Part shown: positions 1-11,884 of the stretch, piece by piece
Layout of the letters: the number at the start of each line of letters is the position of its first letter
Position numbering within the stretch: position 1 is the first letter of the stretch
From: Luidia sarsii
Taxonomy: Eukaryota > Echinodermata > Asteroidea > Paxillosida > Luidiidae
Reading direction: 5' to 3'
DNA length: 64,000 bases
Assembly (NCBI GenBank): GCA_949987565.1
Contig: OX465121.1
Location: forward strand, 3,613,117 to 3,677,116
The notes under the pieces: generated by a model
The model's database searches: none
What the model was told of the DNA's origin: nothing
What the model saw: only the letters and a program-made list of their open reading frames with translations
Made by a program: the position numbers and the translations under genes

Positions 1-1381
1 AAACGAATAGACGACACTGTGACACCGTAACCCTCCCATGGTATACTACAGAAGTACACACTTGAACTGTTTTATTCATGAAAGTTGCAATATACCAAAT
101 CATTTGAATAAAATATTACTTAAAAGAGTTTTCTGGACCTGATAAGATTGTATATCTTTGGAAAAGTAGGAAAATGTGTCTTCAAATGACATGAACATAC
201 CTGAAATTTGTGTACAGGTAGCCATGATTAGTCAAAATTTTAGGATAACTTAAGTTTAGCACTTTTCAAGCAGTTTTAATTACGGAGGAAGCCATTTACA
301 GTTTTCCAGTTCAGAGTTTTAAAATTCTACTTGGGTTTTGTTGATGCCCCAAGCGGCGGGGAAATATCTCATAATGATCACAGACAAATGGAACGTTTAG
401 ACAGAGAATGACAAAATGTTTCCTGAGTTTGGCAGTCTGAAAAGCCAAAACAATTATGAGAAATAGTTTTCACCTAAGTATAAACTTACTTCCTTTGTGC
501 ATAGGTCCTTTTGTTGCCCGTCCTGGATGGACATACATGTGTACACTACATTTTGACATAGAGCGCATTCAATGATCATAGACACTTAAAGAGGACAAAA
601 TAACAATTATCAAAGGAACTCCCCAAAACACGCCTGTGAAAGGCTTGACACTAGATCTGTTAGCGATTTTTTTTAACTGTCCATACTGAGGCAAGAAAGC
701 CTTTACAAATTCAACTTCTCCTTCCCACCTTTGGCTCGAATTAAGTGTTTCTTACTCATGTTCTTTTTTCAGAACGACTTTGATATAAGTTGATTCTGTG
801 TTCAAGGGAGTTGGACGTATGTATGTATACTTTAGGGGTGGCTAGAACATCAAAGTAACGAGCAGAATTATTCAAGGATGAAGCCAAATGCCTAAATTGG
901 CTATACGGTAGTCACTTTTTATGTACAAATAGATGGTCTAACCAGTGAGAGGCATCAGAGATATAACAAGATGTTTGCGTGAAGGAAATAATATAATTCA
1001 ATGAGGGTTTGCCCTGCTCGACGTGATAAACACTGAGTGCTCAGTGCTTTGCCCAATGCCCGATGAACGCAAGTCAGTCAGCTCGGGCGGGATTCGAACC
1101 CGCGACTCCCGCTTTCTAGTACAGACGTCTTAACCACTTGATCACCGAGCTGGTCGAGGTCGCGTGGCGGACTCGAAGAATAAAAACGGTGGGTATCGTG
1201 TTGCATAATTGAGACAACATGATGTTTGCGTCAAGGAGAATGTAATTCAATGAGGGTTTGCCCTGCTCGACATGAAACACACTAAGTGGTCAGTACTTTG
1301 CCCTGGTGAAAAGATGTTATATCTATGATGCCAAGCTTGTGTTTGAAAAGAATAGTTTATATTTTTTCCCTTTGCACTTAC
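1..1381. other. Gene B intron or flank with duplicated segment and SINE
   Basis: No exon seen. Positions 1-125 and about 853-945 match 2087-2305 as one continuous stretch, so an ancient tandem duplication around the two HYR exons is visible, with about 725 bp of unidentified DNA inserted in this copy. SINE family 1 occupies about 960-1180 and a partial copy about 1195-1306. Confidence 0.55.
958..1180 (-). mobile_element. SINE family 1 (tRNA-derived)
   Basis: On the minus strand there is a tRNA-like head with an A-box-like GGTGATCAAGTGG and a perfect B-box GGTTCGAATCC, followed by a tail with the recurring GGGCAAAGCACTGAG and a CCTCATTGAATTA-type stretch. Related copies are at 5290-5665, 32637-32870 and 46635-46765. 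The fold departs from a tRNA and copies diverge, so it is a SINE rather than a working tRNA gene. Confidence 0.75.
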
Positions 1382-1633
1382 CTCGGACTATCAGTTGAAA
1401 GGTGCAGCTAGCTTCATTTCCTGATGTATCATTGGCATAATAGACGATGTTATATGTGCCCTGTGCTACAGAGACATCGTTATATTCTGACCCTTGGACT
1501 AATACGACACTATCCACAGCAATGTTATCAGTAGCATTCGGCGTCACCAGATTGGGAACTACAACCGCTGCCCCATCTGGTAGAATGAGCGTTACTTCTG
1601 CAGGGCAATCAACAAACTCTGGCTCCTCCACAT
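1382..1633 (-). CDS. Gene B exon: HYR domain
   Basis: 252-nt phase 1-1 exon, acceptor TTTCTAG, donor GTAAGT. It encodes DVEEPEFVDCPAEVTL, GTYNIVYYANDTSGNEASC and TFQLIVRG. By comparison with gene A, HormR, GAIN and 7TM exons may follow to the left of the window, but that is inference. Confidence 0.92.
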
Positions 1634-2599
1634 CTAGAAAATGAAAGCAGGTAATTACCAGTTATTTTCATTTGATTCATGTCCCCATTCATGTCTCCAA
1701 AGTGTTGGGTTTAAGGGTAAGCTAACCTATGGACATATAGATTAAGGTAAAACACCTCACCCAGTGGCTTACAGCTGCCATTCCCCGAAGGGTCCTACCA
1801 ATTGCTATGCGCCACGCCCACCGGATCCAGGCACCACTATTGTCCAAGTATTAAACAGACTCTTTTCATCCTACCACAAAGGAAAACTAAGTAGAATTCA
1901 TGGAACATCGTTCAAGACCCTTTGTGTTGGTCATAGACACTGAAAATTCGCCCAGTGTTATGGGGTTACTGCTAGTGCACAACAGAGCATTTTATTATTG
2001 TTTTGATGAAATGATGATACCATTTGTGTAAATATCAGCTAAAATTATGATTTAGATTTTTCATGAGAAAGGTGAACTGGATAAAAACGATAAGATGACA
2101 ATGCGACACTGTAACCCTCCCTATTGTACACTACAAAAGTACAACACTTTAACTGTTTTATTCATGAAAGTTGCAATATTCTAAATAATCTGAAAAAATA
2201 TTACTTTATCAAAATAACGAGCAAAAATATTAAAGGATAAAGTCAAATGCCTAAATTCGCTATACGGTAGTGAATTTTATGTACAAATAAGTGGTCCAAC
2301 TACGTTTTACATAAAGTCCCTTGATTGTTTGATGTGATCAACAATTGGCCTGCTCCTCAGACAATTCAGGGGAGCACTGCGGTTTTGATTTTCTTTGCTT
2401 TTGTGTAAGTTAAGCGTAACAATTACCCTATACTGTCAACGTACAACCCCATTTTGTAGCAGTTGCAAAATTGACAAAAGCTGGTACACAGTAATTAGAT
2501 TAATTCCATACGTTGCATCTGACGACGTTGGTATAAGCACTCTTCTCTCTTCTATTTAGTCTTTAAATGTAATCCTTATTTTGTTATGAACATACGTAC

Positions 2600-2839
2600 C
2601 TATCACAGTTACAGTAAATGTGCAGTTGGCCAAGTTCATTGCTGCATCTGTGGCTTCATAAGTGACATACGTGACACCAAGGGAGAAGACATCCCCTGGC
2701 TGATGAGAGGAGGTCACATTGTAGAACAAACTATTATCCATAACATCAGGCTCCAAAAACATCACTGAGATATTCTGTGTGCCTGGGAGTAGGTCAACTG
2801 AGGTTCCGTTTATGCAATCCAGCACTGGTGGTTCATCAT
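2600..2839 (-). CDS. Gene B exon: HYR domain
   Basis: 240-nt phase 1-1 exon, acceptor TTTCACAG, donor GTACGT. It encodes DDEPPVLDCINGTSVDL, FSLGVTYVTYEATDAAMN and CTFTVTVIG. HYR fold with conserved cysteines and the V.Y.A.D pattern. Confidence 0.9.
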
Positions 2840-5289
2840 CTGTGAAATTATGTCAGCATTGCCATAATTATTATCATCTGTCACATTATCCAAAAAAACA
2901 CAACAGAACAGGTAGGAAAAAGCTGTTCCACTGCAACATTTTGGTAAGAAAGAATTAAAAAAGTGGCACCCTGACTACTCCATCGGAAATTGTGTGAGTG
3001 CGGTATAATTTTCATAGACCTGACACTTCAGGTATATTTACACTCAAAATTACAGAAAAACAATTAAAGGATTTAACGAAAAATACTTTCCAGCAAAATT
3101 AGTACCAAAATAATGTCATCGTGATCCCAAATTTAAATTCTTTTTGGGATGGAGCAATGAAATTATTGTTTGTGAAAATGATGGTGTAATCCCATTCAGT
3201 GACACCGCCTCTCTGTTGACCCGTGGAACAAAAAATGTACGAGACACTTTAAGACCACTTGCCGTGTTCTTTGCTATATTCCATAGGGGTTAGTCTGTTT
3301 AACCATAAAGCAAGAACCTTGCTATATGCGTGGACTAGGATTGGCTAATATAGCAGGCCATAAGATCGGAAGGTGCTCTCATGAAATGAGACTAGGGACG
3401 CTTCGCAGCTCCCATGATGTCGCAATAACATGTTTTCATGCCATCTGGGCAATCATCAGTTGCGGTAGTGATCTTGGCAGATCAGTTCATCTCAATATGG
3501 GTGTGCCGGTATAGAAATTGGTTGGAGTGGCCGGACTGGGTATTATTGGGTGATTTGTTCCTCAAATAAGGAGAGCAGATTATCCAGGGTTTCAACCAGT
3601 TCCTCAAAGGGACTAGAATCGTCTGGGACGGGGGTTGTTGTTGTGGGCTTGGGAAGGTTAGCCCGAATGAACATTACCGGAGGTTTTTGGCATTTTTAGT
3701 TAGCAATGAGGGTTGTGTTTGGGAAAATATCCCTGAGTTGTTCATTGCTTTGGAAAAGCTGGCAATGTTTGTATTGTCTGCTCGTTGCAAATCACAGTGG
3801 TTAATCGCAGGATTATAGATGGTGCTATGAAAACACCAGAGGTGCTGGCTTTGTTTGGGTTCCAGTTTGTGGTTTGTGAAGCAGGGGTCGATTTTTGGGA
3901 GATACATTGCTGGTTGAGCAAGTTTGATCTCGGGTTTCGAGTAGCCTCGGTTGGGTAGGAGTTTAAGGTTTTTAAGAAAATGATGGTGTAACCATTGTTT
4001 TCTTTTCATTTTTATGTATACAAACCCCAATCCCAAAGCCCTTGCATATGAAGACAGCTTTCATCAAAATGTAAAAAACGGCGTTGTTGGGAATTCAAAT
4101 AATATAATGAACGAATAAATGCAACATAAGGCTGAGAGCATGTAAAACGTTGCTGTTAAAAACCATTGACTGTCAGCGTACTTCTCGCACACAGTTATGA
4201 AAGCAAACATTCAATTATGTATAAACATACCATTAAGTGACCCACAGTACAAGGTGCACAAAGTGCATTGCTTTGTATGTCAAGTGACCATAAATATAAT
4301 ATTGGCGACTAACATAATATTCGCTTTTTGGGGTTTCAATGTAAAAATCATCAGTTTACAATGAATTTTTCAGAACACACCCAATTTGGTTGAATATTAT
4401 AAATAAATATGTTTTTTTTTTCTCAATCTTTTAAAGAAAACATAGGATTTTTTGGAAGAGCAATGTCTTTGTGTTTCAAGACTTCTTACTTTTTAATTGA
4501 ATAATGAAGAACTTAGAGTGCCATAAAACTGATAAAAAGCAACACTGGCACTGCAAATTGGATATTTATCCATGTTAGAAAGGATCATGTCTATACCTTT
4601 TCCGACTTTTAAATTCTGCTATATGAATGTGGATTTATAATGTTAAGAATTCCAAACCTGACGTGCCCTTGGAATGTAAAAAGGAAAGCAAAGGTTTGTG
4701 TTCGAATTGGGTAGATCTAACATAGACAGGTGATCATTTGCTAAGGATCAGATAATTGTAATTTATTGCTGAGAATGAGTTGCATCTTCTTAGATGGATG
4801 CAGATTTTTTAGAAGTCAATATCTTCCAACAAATATCGATTATCACCTTAACATGTTATTCAGCTGGCAACAGCACGCAGCAAGTTTTTTTTTTTTATGC
4901 AACCTATCAGTGTGGCTTCTCTGGTTTGGTCGAAATTTTACAAGAACTTTGAAGAAACTCAAGCACTTGCGACTTTTTTGCACGTGCGCGCGCGTGTGTG
5001 TTCATAGGAATATATTAAATTGACAATTTTAATGTAAATTGTGGAACCCCTAAAATGCTCATCGCGCATGCGTAAAAAATTGGGAAAACCATCCAGATCT
5101 ATGTGACATGTGAGAGACAGTCCATGTGAGCAAGCAGTATACGCACATTTGTTCACGTGCAAGTTTTCCAGTGAGCACTCGGACCTTAAAATAACTGTGC
5201 CTCGAAATTTCAATAAAAAAGAAGACCGTCACCTGGATTTACTTTTCCCTTATGAATTTTTTTTTTATATTCCTTGTTTTATATAATAT

Positions 5290-5665
5290 TGTATCAGGCA
5301 TCGGGCAAACTACTGGGCACTCTGTGTTTACCACGTCGAACAGGGCAAAACCTCATTGAATTACATTCTCATTGACTCAAAGATCATGTTATGATCATGT
5401 TAAGGTTATGTTAAGTATAATGTGATGCAACGCGGTACCCTCCGCTATACCATATTATAATCAACCACACGACCTCGATTAGCTCGGTGGTCAAGTGTTT
5501 CAGACGTCCGTACTAGAGGGCGAGAATCGCGTGTTTGAATCCCACCCGAGCTGCCTGACATATTCTATCAGACACCGGGCAAAGCACTAGCCCCGTCAAG
5601 CAGGGCAACTCTCATAGAATTACATTCTCCTCGACGCAAACACCATGTTATATTATGTTAAACAA
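5290..5665 (+). mobile_element. SINE family 1 (tRNA-derived)
   Basis: Plus-strand copy: tRNA-like GATTAGCTCGGTGGTCAAG head near 5475, degraded B-box GTTTGAATCCCACC near 5530, tail with CACCGGGCAAAGCACTAG. A partial second unit (5290-5400) precedes it. Confidence 0.7.
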
Positions 5666-6683
5666 AGCAGTTTACTATAATAATTTTCTTTTGACAGGGG
5701 ACTGCTAGAAATGCGCGGACGTGGACGAGATGACGACTTACATTCGTTGACTTAGACTTCAGAATTTGCATAGAAGATGCATAACGGAAATTGGGACTTC
5801 GTCCAGACCGCTGAATTCAGCGAATGGACGGGTAAGACGACGTTGGCTTTGCCGAGATTTACGTAATTAAGTCATTTCGTACGATACCCGCCTATTCAGC
5901 AGTGTATTCTACCGAAATGGTCTCAGCTGCCTATTCCCTTAAATTAACTTTCTGTAGCAAAGGGGGTCTGACATTTCAAGCCAAGCATTTTATTTTTCAA
6001 AGGGAGGTAGAATATTAACTTAACTTCCATTTAAAAACAATACAGGGCATTACAGTACAATTCTTGCAGGACTGCCTGTACTATGAGAATGTTATGAGTG
6101 AAATGTCCGGCCCTTCAAATTTATGAGTCAGTATTATTTTGGTATAAGCTTTTGTTTGTTATAATATTGAATAGCATTCTGTTTGTGTCAGTCATTATTC
6201 CTGGTATGTATGGTCACCTAAATGAGACACTAAAGGTGAAGTTGGGTGTACACTTAGTTCTATTCAAATATTCTCATTGAACAAAATTAATCACTTCGCA
6301 CCCAAGTTGCTTCCTACCCAATCTGTTGTACCCAAGTAACGACCTACCCAAATCACTTTGTATCCTAGCCAGGTATTCAGCCCTACAGGTAAGTTTGCTA
6401 CCACACAAGTTATCCCTTTTTTATAAGGAGTACTGCTCTGAAAACAGCCAGTAACCCAAATTTCAGACAGTGTGTTCTCTGCCCAGTATCAGGTGACTGC
6501 AGCAGACTTATACTAGGTGTATAATTTAGAAATAATACTGATGCAACACGGTAGCCCCTTCAAAACCTCTCACCTTGTGAGTGCATGTATGTTCCATTAT
6601 TAGTCATTCACCCTCATGATCTCAATAACGTAACCAACAGTCAAAAGTGCTTGTGACTGACATTTTCTCGACTGATTATCACC

Positions 6684-6830
6684 ATGGATCTGGCACCAAG
6701 GATCTGGCACCATAACCAAGACAAGCTTCAGCTCTTCCTGGAAAACCTAAAGGTGCTGCATGCTCAATACTCCGTGGACCAGGAAAACGATGACAGCTTC
6801 CATTTCCTGGACATGGAGGTATGTCATCAA
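6684..6830 (+). pseudogene. Penelope-like reverse transcriptase relic
   Basis: A plus-strand frame reads QDKLQLFLENLKVLHAQYS, then DDSFHFLDMEV, resembling the RT thumb region of Penelope-like elements (F...LN..H....E......FLD). Only about 50 residues remain. It lies antisense to gene B, just left of the HYR exon. Assigned by motif resemblance only. Confidence 0.45.
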
Positions 6831-6885
6831 AGAACCTTCAAGTATTATGTAAAGATTAAATTAATTTGAAGGAGAAAGCTTTTAC

Positions 6886-7119
6886 CATGGACGGTGACAG
6901 TGAAGCTGCAGGTTTCCAAGTTCCCGCTTGAATCTTCTGCTGTGTACTCCACTGTCCAGGTGCCAATGAAGAACTCACTGCCATTGGGATGGGAGACATT
7001 CAGGAACATCACTAGGTCGTTGTCTATGACCACAGGGCCAGGCCAGGACACGTCGGTGCTGTTTCCTTCCCAATCGGCCGACACATTGATGTTTTGTGGA
7101 CAGGCTAGCATTCGGTATT
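6886..7119 (-). CDS. Gene B exon: HYR domain
   Basis: 234-nt phase 1-1 exon. It encodes YRMLACPQNINVSAD, then GTWTVEYTAEDSSGN and CSFTVTV, a full HYR signature. The acceptor GGAATAG has a weak pyrimidine tract. It lies just left of the segmental duplication border, so it was not copied with the EGF pair. Confidence 0.88.
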
Positions 7120-7928
7120 CTATTCCATGCAACAAAGCAGGACATCCAATCAAACTACAGTGATAATTACTGGAAGTCAGACTTGACTGACTTGTGACAT
7201 GTACAAGGATCTTAGTCTCAGTAAGAAAAAACTCAGACTTGCACCTTAATCCGGATTCAACCTTCATGACTTTTGGTTCAATCTTTCTCGAGATATCTTA
7301 ATAAACCGAATGCACTTCAAGAGTTCCGTATATTTTTACATGGAGGGCTGGGCTCGATAAGTGAACGCATGCAAGTGTAAGGTAGGCCTACACGGGAGCG
7401 TCCGGGTGACCTCACGCGATTCTTGGTTATTGCCCTGGAATCAACCGCCACAACCACAAATGGTGAGCGGGTCTCAGGTGCAGCTCTGCATGACGTCATA
7501 GCGGACGGTTTCGGGTGACCAAAGTAATGGCATGTGTCAACTTGAAATCAGCTTATGCACCGCGCACGCAGATTTATCGATACCATGTTTATGGATCAAA
7601 TAAGTTTGATTTAAGAATGAATAATTTTCAAGAAAATGTATACACTGAGAGTTTTAAGATTAGGTTTCTTGTTACATCGACAAACAAGAAACGCGTCGGA
7701 GTAGCAATAACAATGTAATATACCTCATACCTAGTCCTGGAAGGATATGCAAAATTTTTGCCAACTGCTTACTAACTAGCCCGTGAAAAATGCAAATATA
7801 ATCAAATATTGCTGACGTTTCCTGCATCATGCAGGGCCTTTCACAAAGGCAGACAGATCGTACTCAATCCCAGCATAAAGAAAGGACTACATTCTAATCA
7901 GATTATCCCGTGCGCTTTCTGTGCTTAC

Positions 7929-8051
7929 CAAATATCTGACAGTGAATGCCTGAATAACGGAGAGGGCAGTAACAGACGTAGCCGTCGCCCAGTGTTGCAG
8001 ACCTAACGCACGAGCCTCCATTCATACACGTGACACCTCTGCACGCATCAT
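7929..8051 (-). CDS. Gene B exon: EGF-like domain
   Basis: 123-nt phase 1-1 exon, acceptor CATACAG, donor GTAAGC. It encodes DDACRGVTCMNGGSC and YVCYCPLRYSGIHC. Paralogue of 51651-51773, with substitutions but all six cysteines kept. A Penelope-like fragment starts about 150 bp to the right, in the intron. Confidence 0.87.
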
Positions 8052-8198
8052 CTGTATGGCGGGGAAAAAATAATGAGGACATAGCAAAGAGTACGGAAGC
8101 GCCTAACTACCATCCTACTTCAAGACAAATATCTTGTCAGGTCGGCACAATATCAAAATGATATCAATTTCAACATCTTTAAAAGTCCCTTTCAATAA

Positions 8199-8740
8199 AC
8201 ATTCTTCTGGAACTACATAATATACCTCATCTCATGTAGAGTTTGTAATGTTCAGTATGTTGGCGAGACCCAAAACACCCTCAAAAAACGTATCTATGGC
8301 CATAGGTCTACAATCAAAACCGGTATCACTTGGGTTTCAGATATGAGTGTACTGGGCCTAGAATCCCTTGGTCACCGTTGTAATGCTGTCCGTCTTTATA
8401 GTCGTAAGAAAATGTGGATAAAGCATCTTCGGACTATTCAACCACATGGTCTCAACATCACGGAGGGTAATGACTAATACCATGCAGCTTTCTGATAATC
8501 CTTCTTTTGTGTTCACACCTTCACACTTTTCTCTTTGATCTTTCCTCCTCTTTTCACTAATCCCTACCCTACTCCTTGCCCTTCCCTTTGATCTTTCCCT
8601 ACCAGCTTTACTCTTTGTCCTTTGTTTCTCATCCGTGTCCTATTCACTCTCTTGCTAGGATCGAAACGTCAGGCCCACTAAATTTTAAGATTTGAATTTT
8701 GGTAATTTTAGTCAGTAAGCAGTTTGCAACATATTTTGTA
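8199..8740 (+). mobile_element. Penelope-like element, 3' end with GIY-YIG endonuclease
   Basis: An open frame from 8199 to the stop at 8475-8477 encodes YIIYLISCRVCNVQYVGET, then LKKRIYGHRS, SRKKMWIKHLRT and PHGLN. This is the GIY-YIG endonuclease domain that ends Penelope-like polyproteins, with its C..C finger. The following 3' region carries the recurring GGATCGAAACGTCAGG motif (8658-8673) and TTTTGGTAATTT. The RT part is missing (5' truncation). It sits in a gene B intron. Confidence 0.85.
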
Positions 8741-9615
8741 TATCATCTTTAAAAGTCGCATAATAAACTATCATACCAAGTCGATTGTTAATGGTTCCCG
8801 TTTTGCTAATGTCATTTGAGATTCCAGGGTGTTTATTATCATGATGGAGATAGAAAGTCAAGGTACTTTGCAGTGACACCATATTATAAATATCTGAGTG
8901 TGTGTGGTTCTGGATAGAACCAGTGGAGTCAACGCTTCTATCAGTAGGCTCTGCCCACCATCAGGAGACTATGGAGATGCCAGTGGTGAGGCCTTCTTAT
9001 AAATGATCTTAGTGTGGGTATGATGGATCCTGCCCATGGATCAAGGATCCCCTAACCATTCAGTGTAGCTGGCCCGAGGTGGAGGTGGCTGATCAATGGA
9101 GCATGTGAGGAATACTGTGGTGACCTTAGGTATTGCACGAGTCCTAAGGATTTCACTTGGAGACATTCTCGCGCTTGCTACGGCAACATTTTATTAAATC
9201 GAATTGGAAAGAAAATAATGTTTGTAGTGACAACTTATGACGGTTAATAAGTCGTAAGAATGGTTTTCTATACACTTATATAGACATGATACAGATATTA
9301 TCTCGACTTGACAACATAATTTTAATAAGGATGGCACTATATGTCTTTCATTACACTTGTATAATTAAGTCCGATGCTTATATTTTAAGTCTTGGTCACA
9401 AATGTCATATTTGCTGTCGTTTTCTGTCATTTTGTTTAATTTCGTTTGTGTTTTGGAAGATATGTTTCCCTATTTTCCCCTGGAAGTGGACATATGCTAT
9501 CCAAAATCATTGCATAAACTCGGCTCGGACGACTTCAAAATAATAGGGGTTTTGCTTTGGGGGTAATTAGCAGAAAATCCAATCCGCTAACAACACCAAC
9601 ATTTGATAAACAAAC

Positions 9616-9730
9616 ATGTTGCAAACTGCTTACCGACTAAAATTACCAAAATACAAATCTCAAAATTTAGCGGGCCGGACGTTTTGATACTAGAAGGACC
9701 TTTCTCAAAAAAAAGGCAAACACCGAAATT
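9616..9730 (-). mobile_element. Penelope-like 3' fragment
   Basis: Reverse-strand match to the 3' region of the element at 8199: GTTGCAAACTGCTTACC, then the GACGTTTTGATACTAGAAGG and CCTTTCTCAAA motif. Confidence 0.65.
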
Positions 9731-11060
9731 TAAAAGAAGATAATTTGGAGTTTAATAACAACACCTTTTTTCCTCGAAAGTGATGTGTTGTAAACCGCAT
9801 TTTCAGAAAGCTTGTATTATTATTCTGCACACTGTAATACGGACGATTTATAATAGTGTGCCATCTAGAGACAGCAATTCTCAGTTGAGATTTCAGCCTA
9901 TTCGTAGTAGGCCGAAATAAGTGAATACTATTGCGGTGGCACCAGTGGGTAGGATATCCTAGGAGTGCTCGCCTTGATTTTTTTTCTTAATGTTTTCCTT
10001 TTTTTCTTAATGTTATGGTAATATTCTTTGAAAATTCCATTGACCAAGGCTTTTTAGGTGCAAACATTCAAACTCCATTCAAACCAAAAGTACAAGATCG
10101 TTTCAATTCAATTTTGCACTATATAAAAGTTGGGAACATTTGTATCCAAAACTTGCCATTGTGTAAGTGTGACCTAGTCTTATAAATATTTTTCATGAGG
10201 TCATCAGGTTTTCAGATTGTAACATTCAATCGAGCATATTAATTTTGGCCAACGGAGCGAGATTGTTTCCATTATTTTTTATGTCAATTGGGAGTATGGT
10301 TAAGAAACCCCTTCCGTGGCCAAAAGCGATATGACGCAACCGTGACGTCATAAAAGTGACTGATTGTTTTTTTCCTTGTTTTGTTTTTGCTTTGATGGTC
10401 ATGTGACAGCCCTTCAAAAGGCCAAACTGCAATGTGCAATCATGCCGCAATCTTAGATTCTAAAGGATGAATATTTGGTATGTATCTAAGTTGGAAAAAG
10501 GTGTATCCTAAATTTTCCATTCATTTTAGCATATTTGGCTCATACAGTGACATTTTTTCTGTTCATTTTTTCACAACAAATGAAAAAATACTAAATGTCG
10601 TCATCGTGTGTCACGTGACTACCCCTCAAAGGGGCAAACGCACTCTGTACAGCAACAAAATAAATATATTATCTGATGAACATGAAAAGCGATATGTTTC
10701 AACATTTTGACATGGATGCAGAAAAGGGTTATGTTCTGTTTGCAAACAGACACAAATCTCAATTTTTTCTATGTTGCTGTTCCAACGAAATTATAAAAGA
10801 CCTTTTCCGAATAAGGTTGGATTTGAGAACTAACAAGCAAAATCGCGAAAGGAGGAGGGTGATCACAAAGCCTATATTAATTATCATTACATTATTATCA
10901 ATAAATTAGTGTGAACAAATGTTAACGACTCATTTATGAAAAATGTGAAATTACTCAATGACTTACGTGTGGTAACGACTTTCTTTAGAGAGAGCAAAAT
11001 AGAAATATGCATACCAACTATGTCTCCTTAAGGACTCCGTATCGTGCAAATGACACTTAC

Positions 11061-11177
11061 CAGTTAAGCAGACTGCATCATCGCGACAAACACAGGCATA
11101 ATTAGTGTCAAATTGCCTGCACCGCTTTTTTGTTTCACAAGGTTGAGAGTCCACGCAGCTATGGTCCGTGAAGTGGT
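11061..11177 (-). CDS. Gene B exon: EGF-like domain
   Basis: 117-nt phase 1-1 exon, acceptor CTTGCAG, donor GTAAGT. It encodes DHFTDHSCVDSQPC and VCRDDAVCLTG with six cysteines; it is the paralogue of 59238-59354 and sits in the same segmental duplication. Upstream exons for gene B are not visible between here and 18.7 kb, so gene B may be truncated at its 5' side or may start with a distant first exon. Confidence 0.82.
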
Positions 11178-11263
11178 CTGCAAGATGAATATGCAACACT
11201 GGAACTTGGAAATTTTAATCTCAAGAACTAATATCTAAGAGATACAATTTTTAAAATTGTTCC

Positions 11264-11580
11264 AAAAGTTCTCAGTCAGTTTTTGTTTTTTACTTAGATT
11301 GAAAAAAGCTGCATCAACTTTATGTGATCCTTGAGCTGCCGTAGCCAGGTTTACAACAATAGGTTGTTTGCATCTTAATGAAAGAGGGGTGTGGTCCCTG
11401 GAAATATACTGCAGTTAACGGTTGAATTGCTTTTGACTGGCGTCCCCAACCCGACAAAGACTAGTTGACTATTTGGGAGGCCACCATGTAAGGGCTGAAG
11501 AGCCCAGATGGAAGGGCACTGGTACGTTAGTCTAGAGGTCTCGGGTTTAAGTCCCAGTTTTCTTTGCCAATTTTTCAAAT
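11264..11580 (+). mobile_element. SINE family 2 (tRNA-derived)
   Basis: Contains GAGCTGCCGTAGCCAGG, CCCCAACCCGACAAAGACTA and a tRNA-like end: CAGATGGAAGGGCACTGG and B-box-like CGGGTTTAAGTCCC. The same family recurs at 24790, 26640, 31795, 35005, 42890, 43545 and 47930. This copy is absent from the paralogous segment at 59.4 kb, so it inserted after the duplication. Confidence 0.72.
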
Positions 11581-11589
11581 AAATACTAT

Positions 11590-11860
11590 AATGATTAACA
11601 GTAAGTACCCACGAACGAGCGAGCGAGTACGGGGGTGGCGAGGGTTTATGAGCGCTGTCTCGTGTCTCGTAAACGTTCGAGCGCACTCGATGAATATCGC
11701 AAGCACACGCATGTGCTTGCAAACCCTTCAAATATTGCCCTCGTTCGAATTCGCTGAAAAACACATACCGAGCCCTTGCGAGTACTCGCTGACCCGTGAC
11801 ATTCCAGTTGAGCTCACCGTGAACAGAGATCGAGCAGATCAATTACATATAGATGTTAAA
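11590..11860. repeat. Dispersed repeat with CGAGCGAGCGAGTAC
   Basis: Matches 20565-20700 (AAGTACCC, GAACGAGCGAGCGAGTAC, ACTCG-rich). Unknown family. Confidence 0.5.
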
Positions 11861-11884
11861 CGGGTGAACTGAAAACGATCGTTT

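Larger units (their letters stand above)
2840..6885. other. Gene B intron between HYR exons
   Basis: Holds SINE family 1 (5290-5665) and a Penelope-type RT relic (6684-6830). An unrecognised 120-codon open frame on the minus strand at 3674-4036 has no splice context or known motif. Otherwise AT-rich intron with nothing recognised. Confidence 0.5.
8052..11060. other. Gene B intron within the segmental duplication
   Basis: Contains the Penelope pieces above; otherwise unannotated. Positions 10765-10960 are the empty counterpart of the LINE insertion site at 55434-59017. Confidence 0.6.

Noticed and set aside
1075..1155. Possible tRNA gene
   Set aside because: The B-box is perfect but the cloverleaf is poor and the sequence continues into a repeated tail found in other copies, so it is a SINE.
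3674..4036. 120-codon open frame on the minus strand
   Set aside because: No recognised domain, no exon-like borders and ordinary intron composition; left unassigned.
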